Source: Xanthomonas hydrangeae (GTDB lineage: Bacteria; Pseudomonadota; Gammaproteobacteria; Xanthomonadales; Xanthomonadaceae). From it: a stretch of 64,000 nucleotides of DNA. The stretch is from positions 558,001 through 622,000 of the forward strand of contig LR990730.1 in assembly GCA_905142475.1 (NCBI GenBank), written 5' to 3'. The notes beneath the pieces were generated by a model, which had not been told where the DNA came from, ran no database searches, and was given only the letters and a program-made list of their open reading frames with translations. Below are positions 20,185 to 29,993 of the stretch, piece by piece. The translations under genes and the position numbers were made by a program. Positions within the stretch are counted from its first letter, which is position 1; every line of letters starts with the position of its first letter.

Positions 20185-22784
20185 TCGAGCTTCGCGCCAC
20201 CGCCCGCCTGCAGCTGCATGTCGGCTTCACCCTGCACGATGCGCTCGCGCAGGTGCCGTATTACGCCGGCCTCGGCATCAGCCATCTGTACCTGTCGCCG
20301 ATCGGCACTGCGGTACCCGGCTCCACGCACGGTTACGACAATATCGACCCGACCGTGGTCAATCCCGAACTCGGCGGCGAAGCCGCGTTGATCGCCTTGT
20401 CGCAAGCCGCGCGCGAACACGGCATGGGCTTGATCGCCGATATCGTGCCCAACCACATGGCCACACACGCGGACAATGCGTGGTGGTGGGATGTGCTGCG
20501 TAACGGCCGCAGCGCCAAACATGCCGACTGGTTCGACATCGATTGGCGCGCCCCTGGCCGCGACGGTAAGTTGTGGCTGGCGGTACTGGATCGCCCGTAT
20601 GCCACCGCACTGGCCGAAGGGCTGATCACGCTGGTGGTCGAGGACGACGGCAGCGCGGCACTGGCGCATTACGACCAGCGTTACCCGATCCGTCCGCAGA
20701 CGCTGGAGGTGCCGGGAAAGGCCGCGCGTGCGCAGTGGTTGCGCGACTACAACGACGGCGCCAAACGCGGCGATGGCCGCCTGCACAAGCTGATCGAACG
20801 CCAGCCATATCGTTTGAACTGGTGGCGCGTTGGCAACGACATGCTCAACTACCGCCGCTTCTTCGATATCACCTCGTTGATGGCATTGCGCGTGGAGCTG
20901 CCGGCAGTGTTCGACGCGGTGCATGCGCTGCCGCTGCGGCTGGTGGCCGAGGGCCATCTGGATGGCTTGCGAATCGATCACGTGGACGGCCTTACCGACC
21001 CCACCGGTTATGTGCGCAAGCTGCGTAGCCGGCTGGATGCAGCCGGTCGTCAGCGCGGGCTCAAGCCCGGCACGCTGGCGCTGTATCTGGAAAAGATTCT
21101 GGCACCCGGCGAAGCCTTGCCGGCCGACTGGCCCTGCGATGGCACCACCGGTTACGACTTCATGGACCAGGTCGGCGGCGTGCTGCACGACGCGGCTGGT
21201 TTCAAGCCGCTGGCGCGTGCCTGGCAGAAGGTGAGCGGGCGCAGTGGTGATTTCGCCCAGGAAGAGCGCAGCGCACGCGACGAGATCCTGCGCGGCCCGC
21301 TGCAGACCGAATTCAATCGCGCCGTGGGTGCACTGTCGGCGTTGGCACGGCTGGATCCGCCAACGCGCGAGTTCAGCCCGCAGATGCTGGCGCGCGGCCT
21401 GTGCGTGTTGCTGCGCTGGTTTCCGGTGTACCGCACCTATGCCGGTGCCAAGGGCGTGACCGGCAGCGAAGCCGAGCGTTTACGTGCCACCGCGGCGCGT
21501 GCGCGCGAGGGCATGCCGGAATCGATCGTTGCGGCCATCGATGCGATCGAGCGCTGGCTGCTCGACGATGCCGGCGCCGATCGCGCGCAGATCGCCTTGC
21601 GGCGCATCCTGCGTCGTCGCGTGGAGCAGTTGTCCGCACCGCTCAATGCCAAGTCGGTGGAAGACACCGCGTTCTATCGGCACGGCGTGCTGCTGTCGCG
21701 CAACGAGGTCGGCAGCCATCCGACCCACTTCGCCAATGAAGCGGCCGAGTTCCATGCGCAGAATCTCGAGCGCGCCAAGCATTTCCCGCGCGCGTTGCTG
21801 GCCACCGCCACGCACGACCACAAGCGCGGCGAAGACCTGCGCATGCGGCTGGCAGTGCTGTCCGAGCAACCGCGCTGGTGGATCGAGCAGAGCACGCAGT
21901 TCGATGCCTTGACCGAGACACTGGAATCGCCGGCATTGGCCGGCGGCGACCAGCAGATGCTGTGGCAGACCCTGGTGGCCGCCTGGCCGATCGGCCTGGG
22001 CGCCGACCAGACCGAGCCGCTGGCCGACTATGCCGAGCGCATCGCGCAATGGCTGCTCAAGGCCGTGCGCGAAGCCAAGCTGCACACCAGCTGGACCGAC
22101 GGCTCGCCTGCCTACGAACAGGCCGTGCAGGCCACCGTGGAGCAGGTGTTGTGCAGTCGCGCCGGCCTGCCGCTGCGGCGTGCGCTGCTGCGTGCCAGCA
22201 ACCACATCGCCGCCGCCGGTGCGCGCAATGCGCTGGTGCAAACCACGTTGCGCCTGACCGTACCGGGCGTACCCGATCTGTATCAGGGCACCGAAGGCTG
22301 GGATCTGTCGCTGGTGGATCCGGACAACCGCCGCCCGGTCGACTACGCGCAGCGCCAGCAATGGCTGGCCCAGGCGCGCGACTGGAACACGCTGCTGCGC
22401 AGCTGGCGCGATGGCGCGGTCAAGGCGCGTCTCACCGCGCTGCTGTTGCAGCTGCGTACCGAACATCCGGCGTTGTTTGCGCAGGGCGACTATCAGCCGC
22501 TCAACGTGGCGGTCAGTGGCGATGCGCAGGTGCTGGCGTTCCGTCGTCAGTACCGCGGCCAGTCGCTGGTGGTGGCGGTCACGCGACTGGGTGCCGGTGA
22601 CCAGACCGAGGGCGATCTGCCGTTGCTGGTGCCGCCGGCACGTTGGGGTCAGGCGGCGTTGGCATTGCCGCAAGGCACATACCGTAATGTGCTCGATGGC
22701 AGCACGTTGCAGCCGCAGCAAGGCCGCATGGCGCTATCCACGCTGTTTGCACGCGCGCCGGTGGCAGTGTTGACGACCCCCTAA
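20181..22784 (+). CDS. treY: Malto-oligosyltrehalose synthase
   Basis: A GH13 enzyme of 867 residues that isomerises the terminal alpha-1,4 bond at the reducing end of a maltodextrin to alpha-1,1. Motifs seen are YLSPIGTAVPGSTHGYDNID near the N-terminus, IADIVPNHMA, the nucleophile region DGLRIDHVDGLTDP, the acid region LYLEKILAPGE and a C-terminal VPGVPDLYQGTE. The ATG overlaps the malQ stop. TreY plus TreZ form the GT-independent trehalose route from glycogen. Trehalose is an osmoprotectant in xanthomonads. Confidence 0.95.
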   Translation: MIELRATARLQLHVGFTLHDALAQVPYYAGLGISHLYLSPIGTAVPGSTHGYDNIDPTVVNPELGGEAALIALSQAAREHGMGLIADIVPNHMATHADNAWWWDVLRNGRSAKHADWFDIDWRAPGRDGKLWLAVLDRPYATALAEGLITLVVEDDGSAALAHYDQRYPIRPQTLEVPGKAARAQWLRDYNDGAKRGDGRLHKLIERQPYRLNWWRVGNDMLNYRRFFDITSLMALRVELPAVFDAVHALPLRLVAEGHLDGLRIDHVDGLTDPTGYVRKLRSRLDAAGRQRGLKPGTLALYLEKILAPGEALPADWPCDGTTGYDFMDQVGGVLHDAAGFKPLARAWQKVSGRSGDFAQEERSARDEILRGPLQTEFNRAVGALSALARLDPPTREFSPQMLARGLCVLLRWFPVYRTYAGAKGVTGSEAERLRATAARAREGMPESIVAAIDAIERWLLDDAGADRAQIALRRILRRRVEQLSAPLNAKSVEDTAFYRHGVLLSRNEVGSHPTHFANEAAEFHAQNLERAKHFPRALLATATHDHKRGEDLRMRLAVLSEQPRWWIEQSTQFDALTETLESPALAGGDQQMLWQTLVAAWPIGLGADQTEPLADYAERIAQWLLKAVREAKLHTSWTDGSPAYEQAVQATVEQVLCSRAGLPLRRALLRASNHIAAAGARNALVQTTLRLTVPGVPDLYQGTEGWDLSLVDPDNRRPVDYAQRQQWLAQARDWNTLLRSWRDGAVKARLTALLLQLRTEHPALFAQGDYQPLNVAVSGDAQVLAFRRQYRGQSLVVAVTRLGAGDQTEGDLPLLVPPARWGQAALALPQGTYRNVLDGSTLQPQQGRMALSTLFARAPVAVLTTP

Positions 22785-22797
22785 GAGAACGTACGCA

Positions 22798-22971
22798 ATG
22801 AACGACACGCAACGGCAGGCGCGACTTCGCCAGTTGGCACAGGAGATCTGGGAGGCCGAAGGCCGCCCGGACGGGCATGCGGCCCGTCATTGGGCCATGG
22901 CCGAGCGCTTGGTGGACGCCGAAGAACGCGCCGCCGAACAGGCCAACCCGCCGCTCACTGCACGTCAGTAA
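22798..22971 (+). CDS. DUF2934 small protein
   Basis: The protein has 57 residues (MNDTQRQARLRQLAQEIWEA, then EGRPDGHAARHWAMAERLV). The pattern I-W-E-x-EG-RP-x-G-x-x-x-x-HW-x-x-A-E is the DUF2934 family signature. An AGAGAA ribosome site lies at 22784-22789. It sits 13 bases after treY and before glgX, a place where DUF2934 genes are often found in trehalose/glycogen loci. Function is unknown. It is soluble, helical and highly charged. Confidence 0.85.
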   Translation: MNDTQRQARLRQLAQEIWEAEGRPDGHAARHWAMAERLVDAEERAAEQANPPLTARQ

Positions 22972-23092
22972 CGGTGCCTCTGTCATCTTGCATGGTGCAC
23001 CCTGCTGGCCGCGCCCTGCAGGGTTGAACGTGCGCACGCACGCATTCGTATTCGCTCACTGGTTTTGAGTTCACCGCTTTCAGGAGTTACCG

Positions 23093-25255
<2,163 letters not shown>

Positions 25256-25271
25256 TGGCAGGAGCGCACTG

Positions 25272-25904
25272 ATGGACGTGTTGTTGGCAGGGGCGACCGG
25301 TCTGGTCGGCAAACACGTCTTGCAGCAGTTACTCACTGACACGCGCTGCACGGGGGTGGTTGCGATCACGCGCCGGCCGTTGACGCAGATCCATCCCAAA
25401 CTGCGCAACCAGGTGATCGACTTCGATCGCCTGGACAGCTGGACCGCTCCGCGCATGGAGGCGGCCATCTGCGCCTTGGGCAGCACCATGAAACAGGCCG
25501 GCTCGCGCGAAGCGTTCTATCGCATCGATCACGGTTACCCGATGGCGCTGGCACGCGCCGCCTGTGCACAGGGCACCTCGGTGTTCGTATTGAATTCGGC
25601 GGCCGGTGCCAATGCGCACTCGCGGATTTTTTACAACCGCGTCAAGGGCGAACTGGAACGCGATCTGCGCGCCGTCGGCTTCCCCTCGCTGACCTTCGTA
25701 CGCCCGGGGCTGATCGGCGGCGAGCGCGAAGAGCGGCGTACCGGCGAACATATCGGCAGTCTCGTGCTGGGCGCGCTCGGCCCGTTGCTGCCACGCCGCT
25801 ATCGCATCAACCCGGCCGAACGGATCGCTGCGGCAATGGTGAGCGCAGCGCTGGCACCGGCGCGTGGGGAGCACAGCGTCGAGGCGGCGGAGCTGGTGGG
25901 CTAA
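25272..25904 (+). CDS. NAD(P)-binding atypical SDR
   Basis: The protein has 210 residues. The Rossmann motif GATGLVGKHVLQQL is at the extreme N-terminus. ICALGSTMKQAGSREAFYRI, VLNSAAGANAHSRIFYNRVK and FVRPGLIGGE follow, as in the HTATIP2/YbjT-like atypical SDR group. The YNRVK may stand for the YxxxK catalytic pair. It starts 16 bases after glgX and may share its transcript, though no sugar-related role is apparent. Substrate unknown. Confidence 0.8.
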   Translation: MDVLLAGATGLVGKHVLQQLLTDTRCTGVVAITRRPLTQIHPKLRNQVIDFDRLDSWTAPRMEAAICALGSTMKQAGSREAFYRIDHGYPMALARAACAQGTSVFVLNSAAGANAHSRIFYNRVKGELERDLRAVGFPSLTFVRPGLIGGEREERRTGEHIGSLVLGALGPLLPRRYRINPAERIAAAMVSAALAPARGEHSVEAAELVG

Positions 25905-25963
25905 TGCCATCTGGTCGCCTCGTCGAGGGGCCGTCGGATAGAGAGCTGATTTTCTGCTGTTTC

Positions 25964-26031
25964 GTAGGAGCGCGCTGGCGCGCGATGAGGCGTTACCGAT
26001 AAAGCTTCGTCGCGCGCCAGCACGCTCCTAC
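25964..26031. repeat. REPIN-like inverted pair of GTAGGAGCG elements
   Basis: The two arms begin and end with GTAGGAGCG and its complement and pair over about 24 bases with two mismatches. They surround a 20-base centre containing TTACCGATAAAGCTT. GTAG-headed palindromes of this sort are REP elements in Pseudomonas and xanthomonads, and two inverted ones make a REPIN. It lies between convergent genes (NAD(P)-binding protein and SDR). No RAYT transposase gene is in the window. Confidence 0.8.
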
Positions 26032-26079
26032 AGATCCGCGTGTAGCGGATCGGCATCGTCGCAAGCACAAATATTCTGC

Positions 26080-26856
26080 TCACGTCCCCAACGACTGCCC
26101 ACCATCTACCGCCAGCACTTGCCCGGTGATCCAGCGCGCTTGCGGCGATGCCAGAAACAACGCGGCATCGGCAATGTGTTGCACCTGCCCGAATCCGCCG
26201 AATGGGATGCTGTCGCGGATGCGTGCATACAGTTCCGGTTCTTCATCGCGACGCCGCGCCCATAGCCCGTCGGGAAATTCGATCGAGCCGGGCGCGATCG
26301 CGTTGACGCGGATGCGCTCGCGCGCCAGTTCGGCGGCCAGCGTGGTGGTGTAGTAATTGAGCGCCGCCTTGGCGGTGGAATAGGCGATCGCGCGCGGCGT
26401 GGGGCGCTGCGCGTTGATCGAGCTGATGTTGAGGATCACCGCCGCAGCGCTGTTGCGTAAGTGCGGCAGCGCGGCGCGATTGCAGCGCACCGCGGCCATC
26501 AGATCCACGTCCAGGCCGGCTTGCCAGCTTGCGTCGTCGTTGCCATGTCCATAGCCGGAGGCGTTGTTGATCACCACGTCCAGGCCATTCAATGCCTGCG
26601 CTGCAGCATCCACATAGGCCTCGATTTGCACAGCATCCGACAGGTCGCAGGCGAAGGTGTGTATCGATGCGCCATGCGGCGCCAACGCATGTGCGGCGTG
26701 TGCGAGGCCGTCGGCATTGCGTGCGCACAGCGAGACGTGCGCGCCGTTGCGCACGAACGCGTCGGCAATGGCCAGACCGATGCCACGGCTACCGCCGGCG
26801 ATCAGCACGCGTTGATCGCGCGGCGAGACTTGCGTGGGTGCTGCGGGAATGGACAT
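26080..26856 (-). CDS. SDR family oxidoreductase
   Basis: The protein has 258 residues from MSIPAAPT; an upstream ATG at 26883 adds nine residues but has a poorer ribosome site. It is a classical short-chain dehydrogenase: cofactor loop AGGSRGIGLAIADAF, structural NNASGYG, catalytic Ser in NISSINAQ, Tyr/Lys in YSTAKAALNYY, and the C-terminal IAPGSIEFPDG and WITGQVLAVDGG. NADP is likely, given the ARN after the second strand. The substrate cannot be told. The gene appears monocistronic. Confidence 0.88.
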   Translation of the reverse strand: MSIPAAPTQVSPRDQRVLIAGGSRGIGLAIADAFVRNGAHVSLCARNADGLAHAAHALAPHGASIHTFACDLSDAVQIEAYVDAAAQALNGLDVVINNASGYGHGNDDASWQAGLDVDLMAAVRCNRAALPHLRNSAAAVILNISSINAQRPTPRAIAYSTAKAALNYYTTTLAAELARERIRVNAIAPGSIEFPDGLWARRRDEEPELYARIRDSIPFGGFGQVQHIADAALFLASPQARWITGQVLAVDGGQSLGT

Positions 26857-27028
26857 TGCGGGCACTCGATCGGAAACCGGCATTATCGAGCAGCGTGGTC
26901 ATGACGCAGTGTTCGGCGCCATTGCAGTGTTGGACGTACCATCGCAGGTGTACCCAAAATCCAAGAGCGGCTAACAAAATTACTGCGCTCACCGCCAGGC
27001 GCGCGCGGCCGTTGCTCGGAATCGGCAT
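26789..27028 (-). CDS. Possible small membrane protein overlapping the SDR start
   Basis: This frame of 79 codons from MPIPSNGR has one hydrophobic helix (LAVSAVILLAALGFWVHL) and a cysteine pair (HCNGAEHC). Its last third overlaps the SDR 5' end and reads as a low-complexity shadow. The N-terminal half looks protein-like, the tail does not. A real gene or a truncated one is possible, but unproven. Confidence 0.3.
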   Translation of the reverse strand: MPIPSNGRARLAVSAVILLAALGFWVHLRWYVQHCNGAEHCVMTTLLDNAGFRSSARNVHSRSTHASLAARSTRADRRR

Positions 27029-27346
27029 GTGCCACTCATGCACTCCGGTCCTGAGCGCGCTGTCTGCATGCCCCCGGCAACTGCTCGCTACATTTTGCTA
27101 GCTACTCTCAATTGCGGTGCGCAGCGCTGCGCTGCGAGCCACGTGGGGAGCCATGCACCAGCATCTACCTGCGGTCGCGTGCGCTGTCATCTACATGCAA
27201 TGCGACGCGCGCGTGGCCTGCGGCGCAAGCCTCATCACCAACCATGATCAGCTCATGCGTTTTCGCTTGCTCGCCGCTAACCATTTGTTTACACGTTCGC
27301 GCCGCGCTGCGGGCACAACGTGCGGGTCATTCAGTGGGAGTTGCAC
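27029..27346. other. Intergenic region before the flavoprotein gene
   Basis: About 320 bases. A short GC palindrome occurs around 27117-27136 (GCGCAGCGCTGCGC). No supported gene or promoter was found. Confidence 0.4.
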
Positions 27347-28756
27347 ATGGAAACCCATATCACCGTCATCGGTGCCGGCTTTTGCGGTACCGCGCTGGTC
27401 CGCGCGCTGGCGCAGACGGCCGATGCCCAGGTCCGCATCACCCTGGTCGGCGTGGCCGAGACCTTCGGCAGCGGCATTGCGTATGGTGCGGCGCGGCCGG
27501 AACATTTGCTCAACGTGCGTGCCAAAGACCTGGGGATCGATGCACAAGCGCCCGGTGCATTCGCAGATACCCTGCATCTTGGCGACAGCGGGCGATTGGA
27601 ATTCCTGCCGCGCCTTGCCTATGGCGATTATCTGCGCAGCGAGCTGGATACCGCAGTCAGTGGCGCGCAGGCCTCGATCATGCGGCTGTCGCAGGAAGCC
27701 GTGGCAGTGGAGCGCGTGCGCAAGGGGTTTCGCGTGTTTCTGGCCAATGGCGATGCCTTCCATAGCGACCGCGTGGTGTTGGCGGTCGGTGCACTGCAGC
27801 CGCAGGCGCTTGCCGGCATCGGCCCGCGCTTGAGCGTGCATCCGCGCTACATCGGGTGGCCGTGGCAGGGCGATGCCCTGGCGCAGTTGTCGCCCGACGA
27901 TGACGTGCTGATCGTTGGCACCGGGCTGACCATGGTGGATGTGGCATTGACCCTGCATGCGCGCGGGCATCGTGGCCGGCTGGTGGCGATTTCGCGGCGT
28001 GGCTTGGCACCACAGGCGCATCTGCGCCAGCCTGGCGCGGCGCTGGAATTGCCGCCGCATCTGCAGCGCGCGCTCAAGGACGCCGACCTGCGTGGCCTGC
28101 TGCGCGGCGTGCGTCAGCTGAGTGCGGTGGTCGACGATTGGCGGCGCGTGGTGGATGCCTTGCGCCCGCACCTGCAACCGCTGTGGCAGCGGCTGGAGTT
28201 ACCTGAGCGTGCGCGCTTTCTGCGCCATTTGCGGCCGTATTGGGAAGTGGCGCGGCATCGCGTTGCGCCGGGCGCGGCAGAACAACTGGCGCAGCTGCAG
28301 GCCTCGGGCCAATTGCAGGTGACCGCAGCACGCTTGCTGCGTGCGCGTTGGGTGCCCGATGGCGTGGAGGCGGTGATCCGCCCGCGTGGTGCTGCCGATG
28401 CGCAGACCGGCCACTACGACGCGGTGATTCGCGCCACCGGCCTGGACACCGACATCGACCGTACCAGCGATCCGCTGATCGCCGGCATGCGTGAAGCCGG
28501 TCTGCTGCGTGCCGATCCGCTTGGGTTGGGTGTGGATACCGATGCGCAATTGCGGGTGCGCGATGGCGCCGGGCAAATCGTGCCGGGGCTGTATTGCGTT
28601 GGTCCGCTGTTGCGTGGGCGCTATTGGGAAATCACCGCCGTGCCGGAGTTGCGCGTTGCCACGCGCGCATTGGCCGAGCGTCTGTTGTTGGGCGCGATGC
28701 CGGCGTTACAGCCGGAGCCGGAACATGTACCGCGCGAGGCGAATGCGCGTTTGTAG
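27347..28756 (+). CDS. FAD/NAD(P)-binding oxidoreductase (NAD_binding_9 type)
   Basis: The protein has 469 residues. The N-terminal dinucleotide fold is ITVIGAGFCGTALVRAL. A second nucleotide-binding loop is VLIVGTGLTMVDVALTL, and a third conserved segment near the end is GLYCVGPLLRGRYWEITAVP. The stretch GSGIAYGAARPEHLLNVRA is the hallmark of the FAD-NAD(P)-binding family PF13454. A GGGAG site lies just before ATG 27347, which favours it over the start at 27320. The reaction is unknown. Relatives occur in siderophore and sulfur-related clusters, but nothing nearby supports such a role here. Confidence 0.85.
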   Translation: METHITVIGAGFCGTALVRALAQTADAQVRITLVGVAETFGSGIAYGAARPEHLLNVRAKDLGIDAQAPGAFADTLHLGDSGRLEFLPRLAYGDYLRSELDTAVSGAQASIMRLSQEAVAVERVRKGFRVFLANGDAFHSDRVVLAVGALQPQALAGIGPRLSVHPRYIGWPWQGDALAQLSPDDDVLIVGTGLTMVDVALTLHARGHRGRLVAISRRGLAPQAHLRQPGAALELPPHLQRALKDADLRGLLRGVRQLSAVVDDWRRVVDALRPHLQPLWQRLELPERARFLRHLRPYWEVARHRVAPGAAEQLAQLQASGQLQVTAARLLRARWVPDGVEAVIRPRGAADAQTGHYDAVIRATGLDTDIDRTSDPLIAGMREAGLLRADPLGLGVDTDAQLRVRDGAGQIVPGLYCVGPLLRGRYWEITAVPELRVATRALAERLLLGAMPALQPEPEHVPREANARL

Positions 28757-28760
28757 CTGG

Positions 28761-28803
28761 CCGTACCCTCACCCCCACCCCTCTCCCGATGGGAGAGGGG
28801 CTT
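28761..28803. repeat. Dispersed 43-45 bp hairpin repeat, solo copy
   Basis: The sequence CCGTACCCTCACCCCCACC leads into a perfect 10-bp hairpin: CCCCTCTCCC at 28778-28787, loop GAT, GGGAGAGGGG at 28791-28800. It matches the two copies that flank the DUF559 gene at 55260 and 55656. It sits four bases after the flavoprotein stop codon, so it may also act as a terminator. Confidence 0.9.
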
Positions 28804-29007
28804 GTCGCTCCTTCCAGCGGGGTCTTGATATGCGCGCGCAGGTATAGGCCTCATCTCGCCATCTCGCGCGGACTTCGCCAAACAGCGCAATCATGCAGCG
28901 TGATGCGTAGCGCACTGCACCGGTGCAGACAGGAGTAGGTCATGTTGATCGGCCTGGGCTGATTACAGTCCGGGTCGCTTCATCCTCTCGTCCGCCTGGA
29001 GTCTGCC

Positions 29008-29439
29008 ATGCCCCGTCTTGCTGCCACTGCCTTGCTCGCCACGCTGTGCACTTGCGCGCTACCCGCGTGGGCCAGCGAATCGCTCAATACCCGTGCTGAA
29101 GTGCTCGCGGCCCTGGAGGCCGGCTATGACGTCAGCCTGACGACCGACCTCGCTCGCTGCACGCCCGAAGAAGGCACCCCGGTCACCCAGACCCGTGGCG
29201 GCCGCCATATCGATGCCTATCGCATCACCGAGGACGGCACCGCCGCATTCTCCGGCTCGCATTTCACCGTGGCCAACGACGGCAAGCCGATCCAGCAGTT
29301 CATGCGTTATCAGCTGCGCCCGGATGGCAGCGTGCGTTTCACCACCTACATGTACGACCTGCCGGGTCTGCAACAACGTGGGCCGGTGCTGGCCTATCAA
29401 TGCACGATCAACCAGGGCATCCGCTTCCACGCCGATTGA
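29008..29439 (+). CDS. virK: VirK family secreted protein 1
   Basis: The protein has 143 residues with a signal peptide (MPRLAATALLATLCTCALPA, cleaved near AWA-SE). The mature part matches the VirK family: SLNTRAEVLAALEAGYDVSL, RGGRHIDAYRITEDGT, TTYMYDLPGLQQRGPVLAYQ and CTINQGIRF. Two cysteines (ARC and YQC) may pair. VirK proteins are linked to virulence and regulated secretion in plant pathogens, but the molecular role is not settled. It is followed 31 bases later by a paralogue. Confidence 0.88.
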   Translation: MPRLAATALLATLCTCALPAWASESLNTRAEVLAALEAGYDVSLTTDLARCTPEEGTPVTQTRGGRHIDAYRITEDGTAAFSGSHFTVANDGKPIQQFMRYQLRPDGSVRFTTYMYDLPGLQQRGPVLAYQCTINQGIRFHAD

Positions 29440-29470
29440 GTGCGTTTGCCCCTCATTACCGAGAAAGCAC

Positions 29471-29908
29471 ATGTCCTCACGTCTGTATTTTTCACTTGCT
29501 ATCGCAGTGCTGTCAGCCAGCGCGGTTCCCGCATTCGCCACGCAATCGTTGAACACGCAAGCGAGCCTGATCGATGCGTTGGAGACCGGCCGCAATGTGG
29601 CGGTGTCGGTCGATCTGTCGCGCTGCACGGCCGAAGCGGGCACTGCATCCAGTCGCAGCCGCGGCGGTGTGCGCATCGGCGCCTACCGTCTTACCGCGGA
29701 CGGCACCTTGGCGTTTTCAGACACCCAGTTCATCGCTGCCAGCAGCGATGGCAGGCCGTTCCAGCAGTTCCAGCGCTACCAGGTGCTTGCCGACAACAGT
29801 GTGCGGCTGACCACCTACATGTACGACCTACCGAGCCTGCAGCAACGTGGGGCACTGCTGGCGTATCAATGCACGATCAATCAGGGCATTCGCTTCCACG
29901 CGCACTGA
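29471..29908 (+). CDS. VirK family secreted protein 2
   Basis: A paralogue of the preceding gene with 145 residues and a signal peptide (MSSRLYFSLAIAVLSASAVP). It shares SLNTQASLIDALETGRNVAV, RGGVRIGAYRLTADGTLAFS, TTYMYDLPSLQQRGALLAYQ and the ending CTINQGIRFHAH. A tandem duplication is evident, and both cysteines are kept. The two differ enough to suggest an old duplication. Probably co-transcribed. Confidence 0.87.
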   Translation: MSSRLYFSLAIAVLSASAVPAFATQSLNTQASLIDALETGRNVAVSVDLSRCTAEAGTASSRSRGGVRIGAYRLTADGTLAFSDTQFIAASSDGRPFQQFQRYQVLADNSVRLTTYMYDLPSLQQRGALLAYQCTINQGIRFHAH

Positions 29909-29926
29909 ACGCGCCGATGCGTTGCG

Positions 29927-29952
29927 CGATGCCACTTGAGCGAGTGGCATCG
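29927..29952. terminator. Bidirectional hairpin between virK pair and efflux gene
   Basis: CGATGCCACT (29927-29936) pairs perfectly with AGTGGCATCG (29943-29952) around a six-base loop, between two convergent genes. There is no T-run on the plus side. Confidence 0.55.
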
Positions 29953-29993
29953 TGTCGATGGCGCTACAGCATCAACATACAACCTGATGGCGA

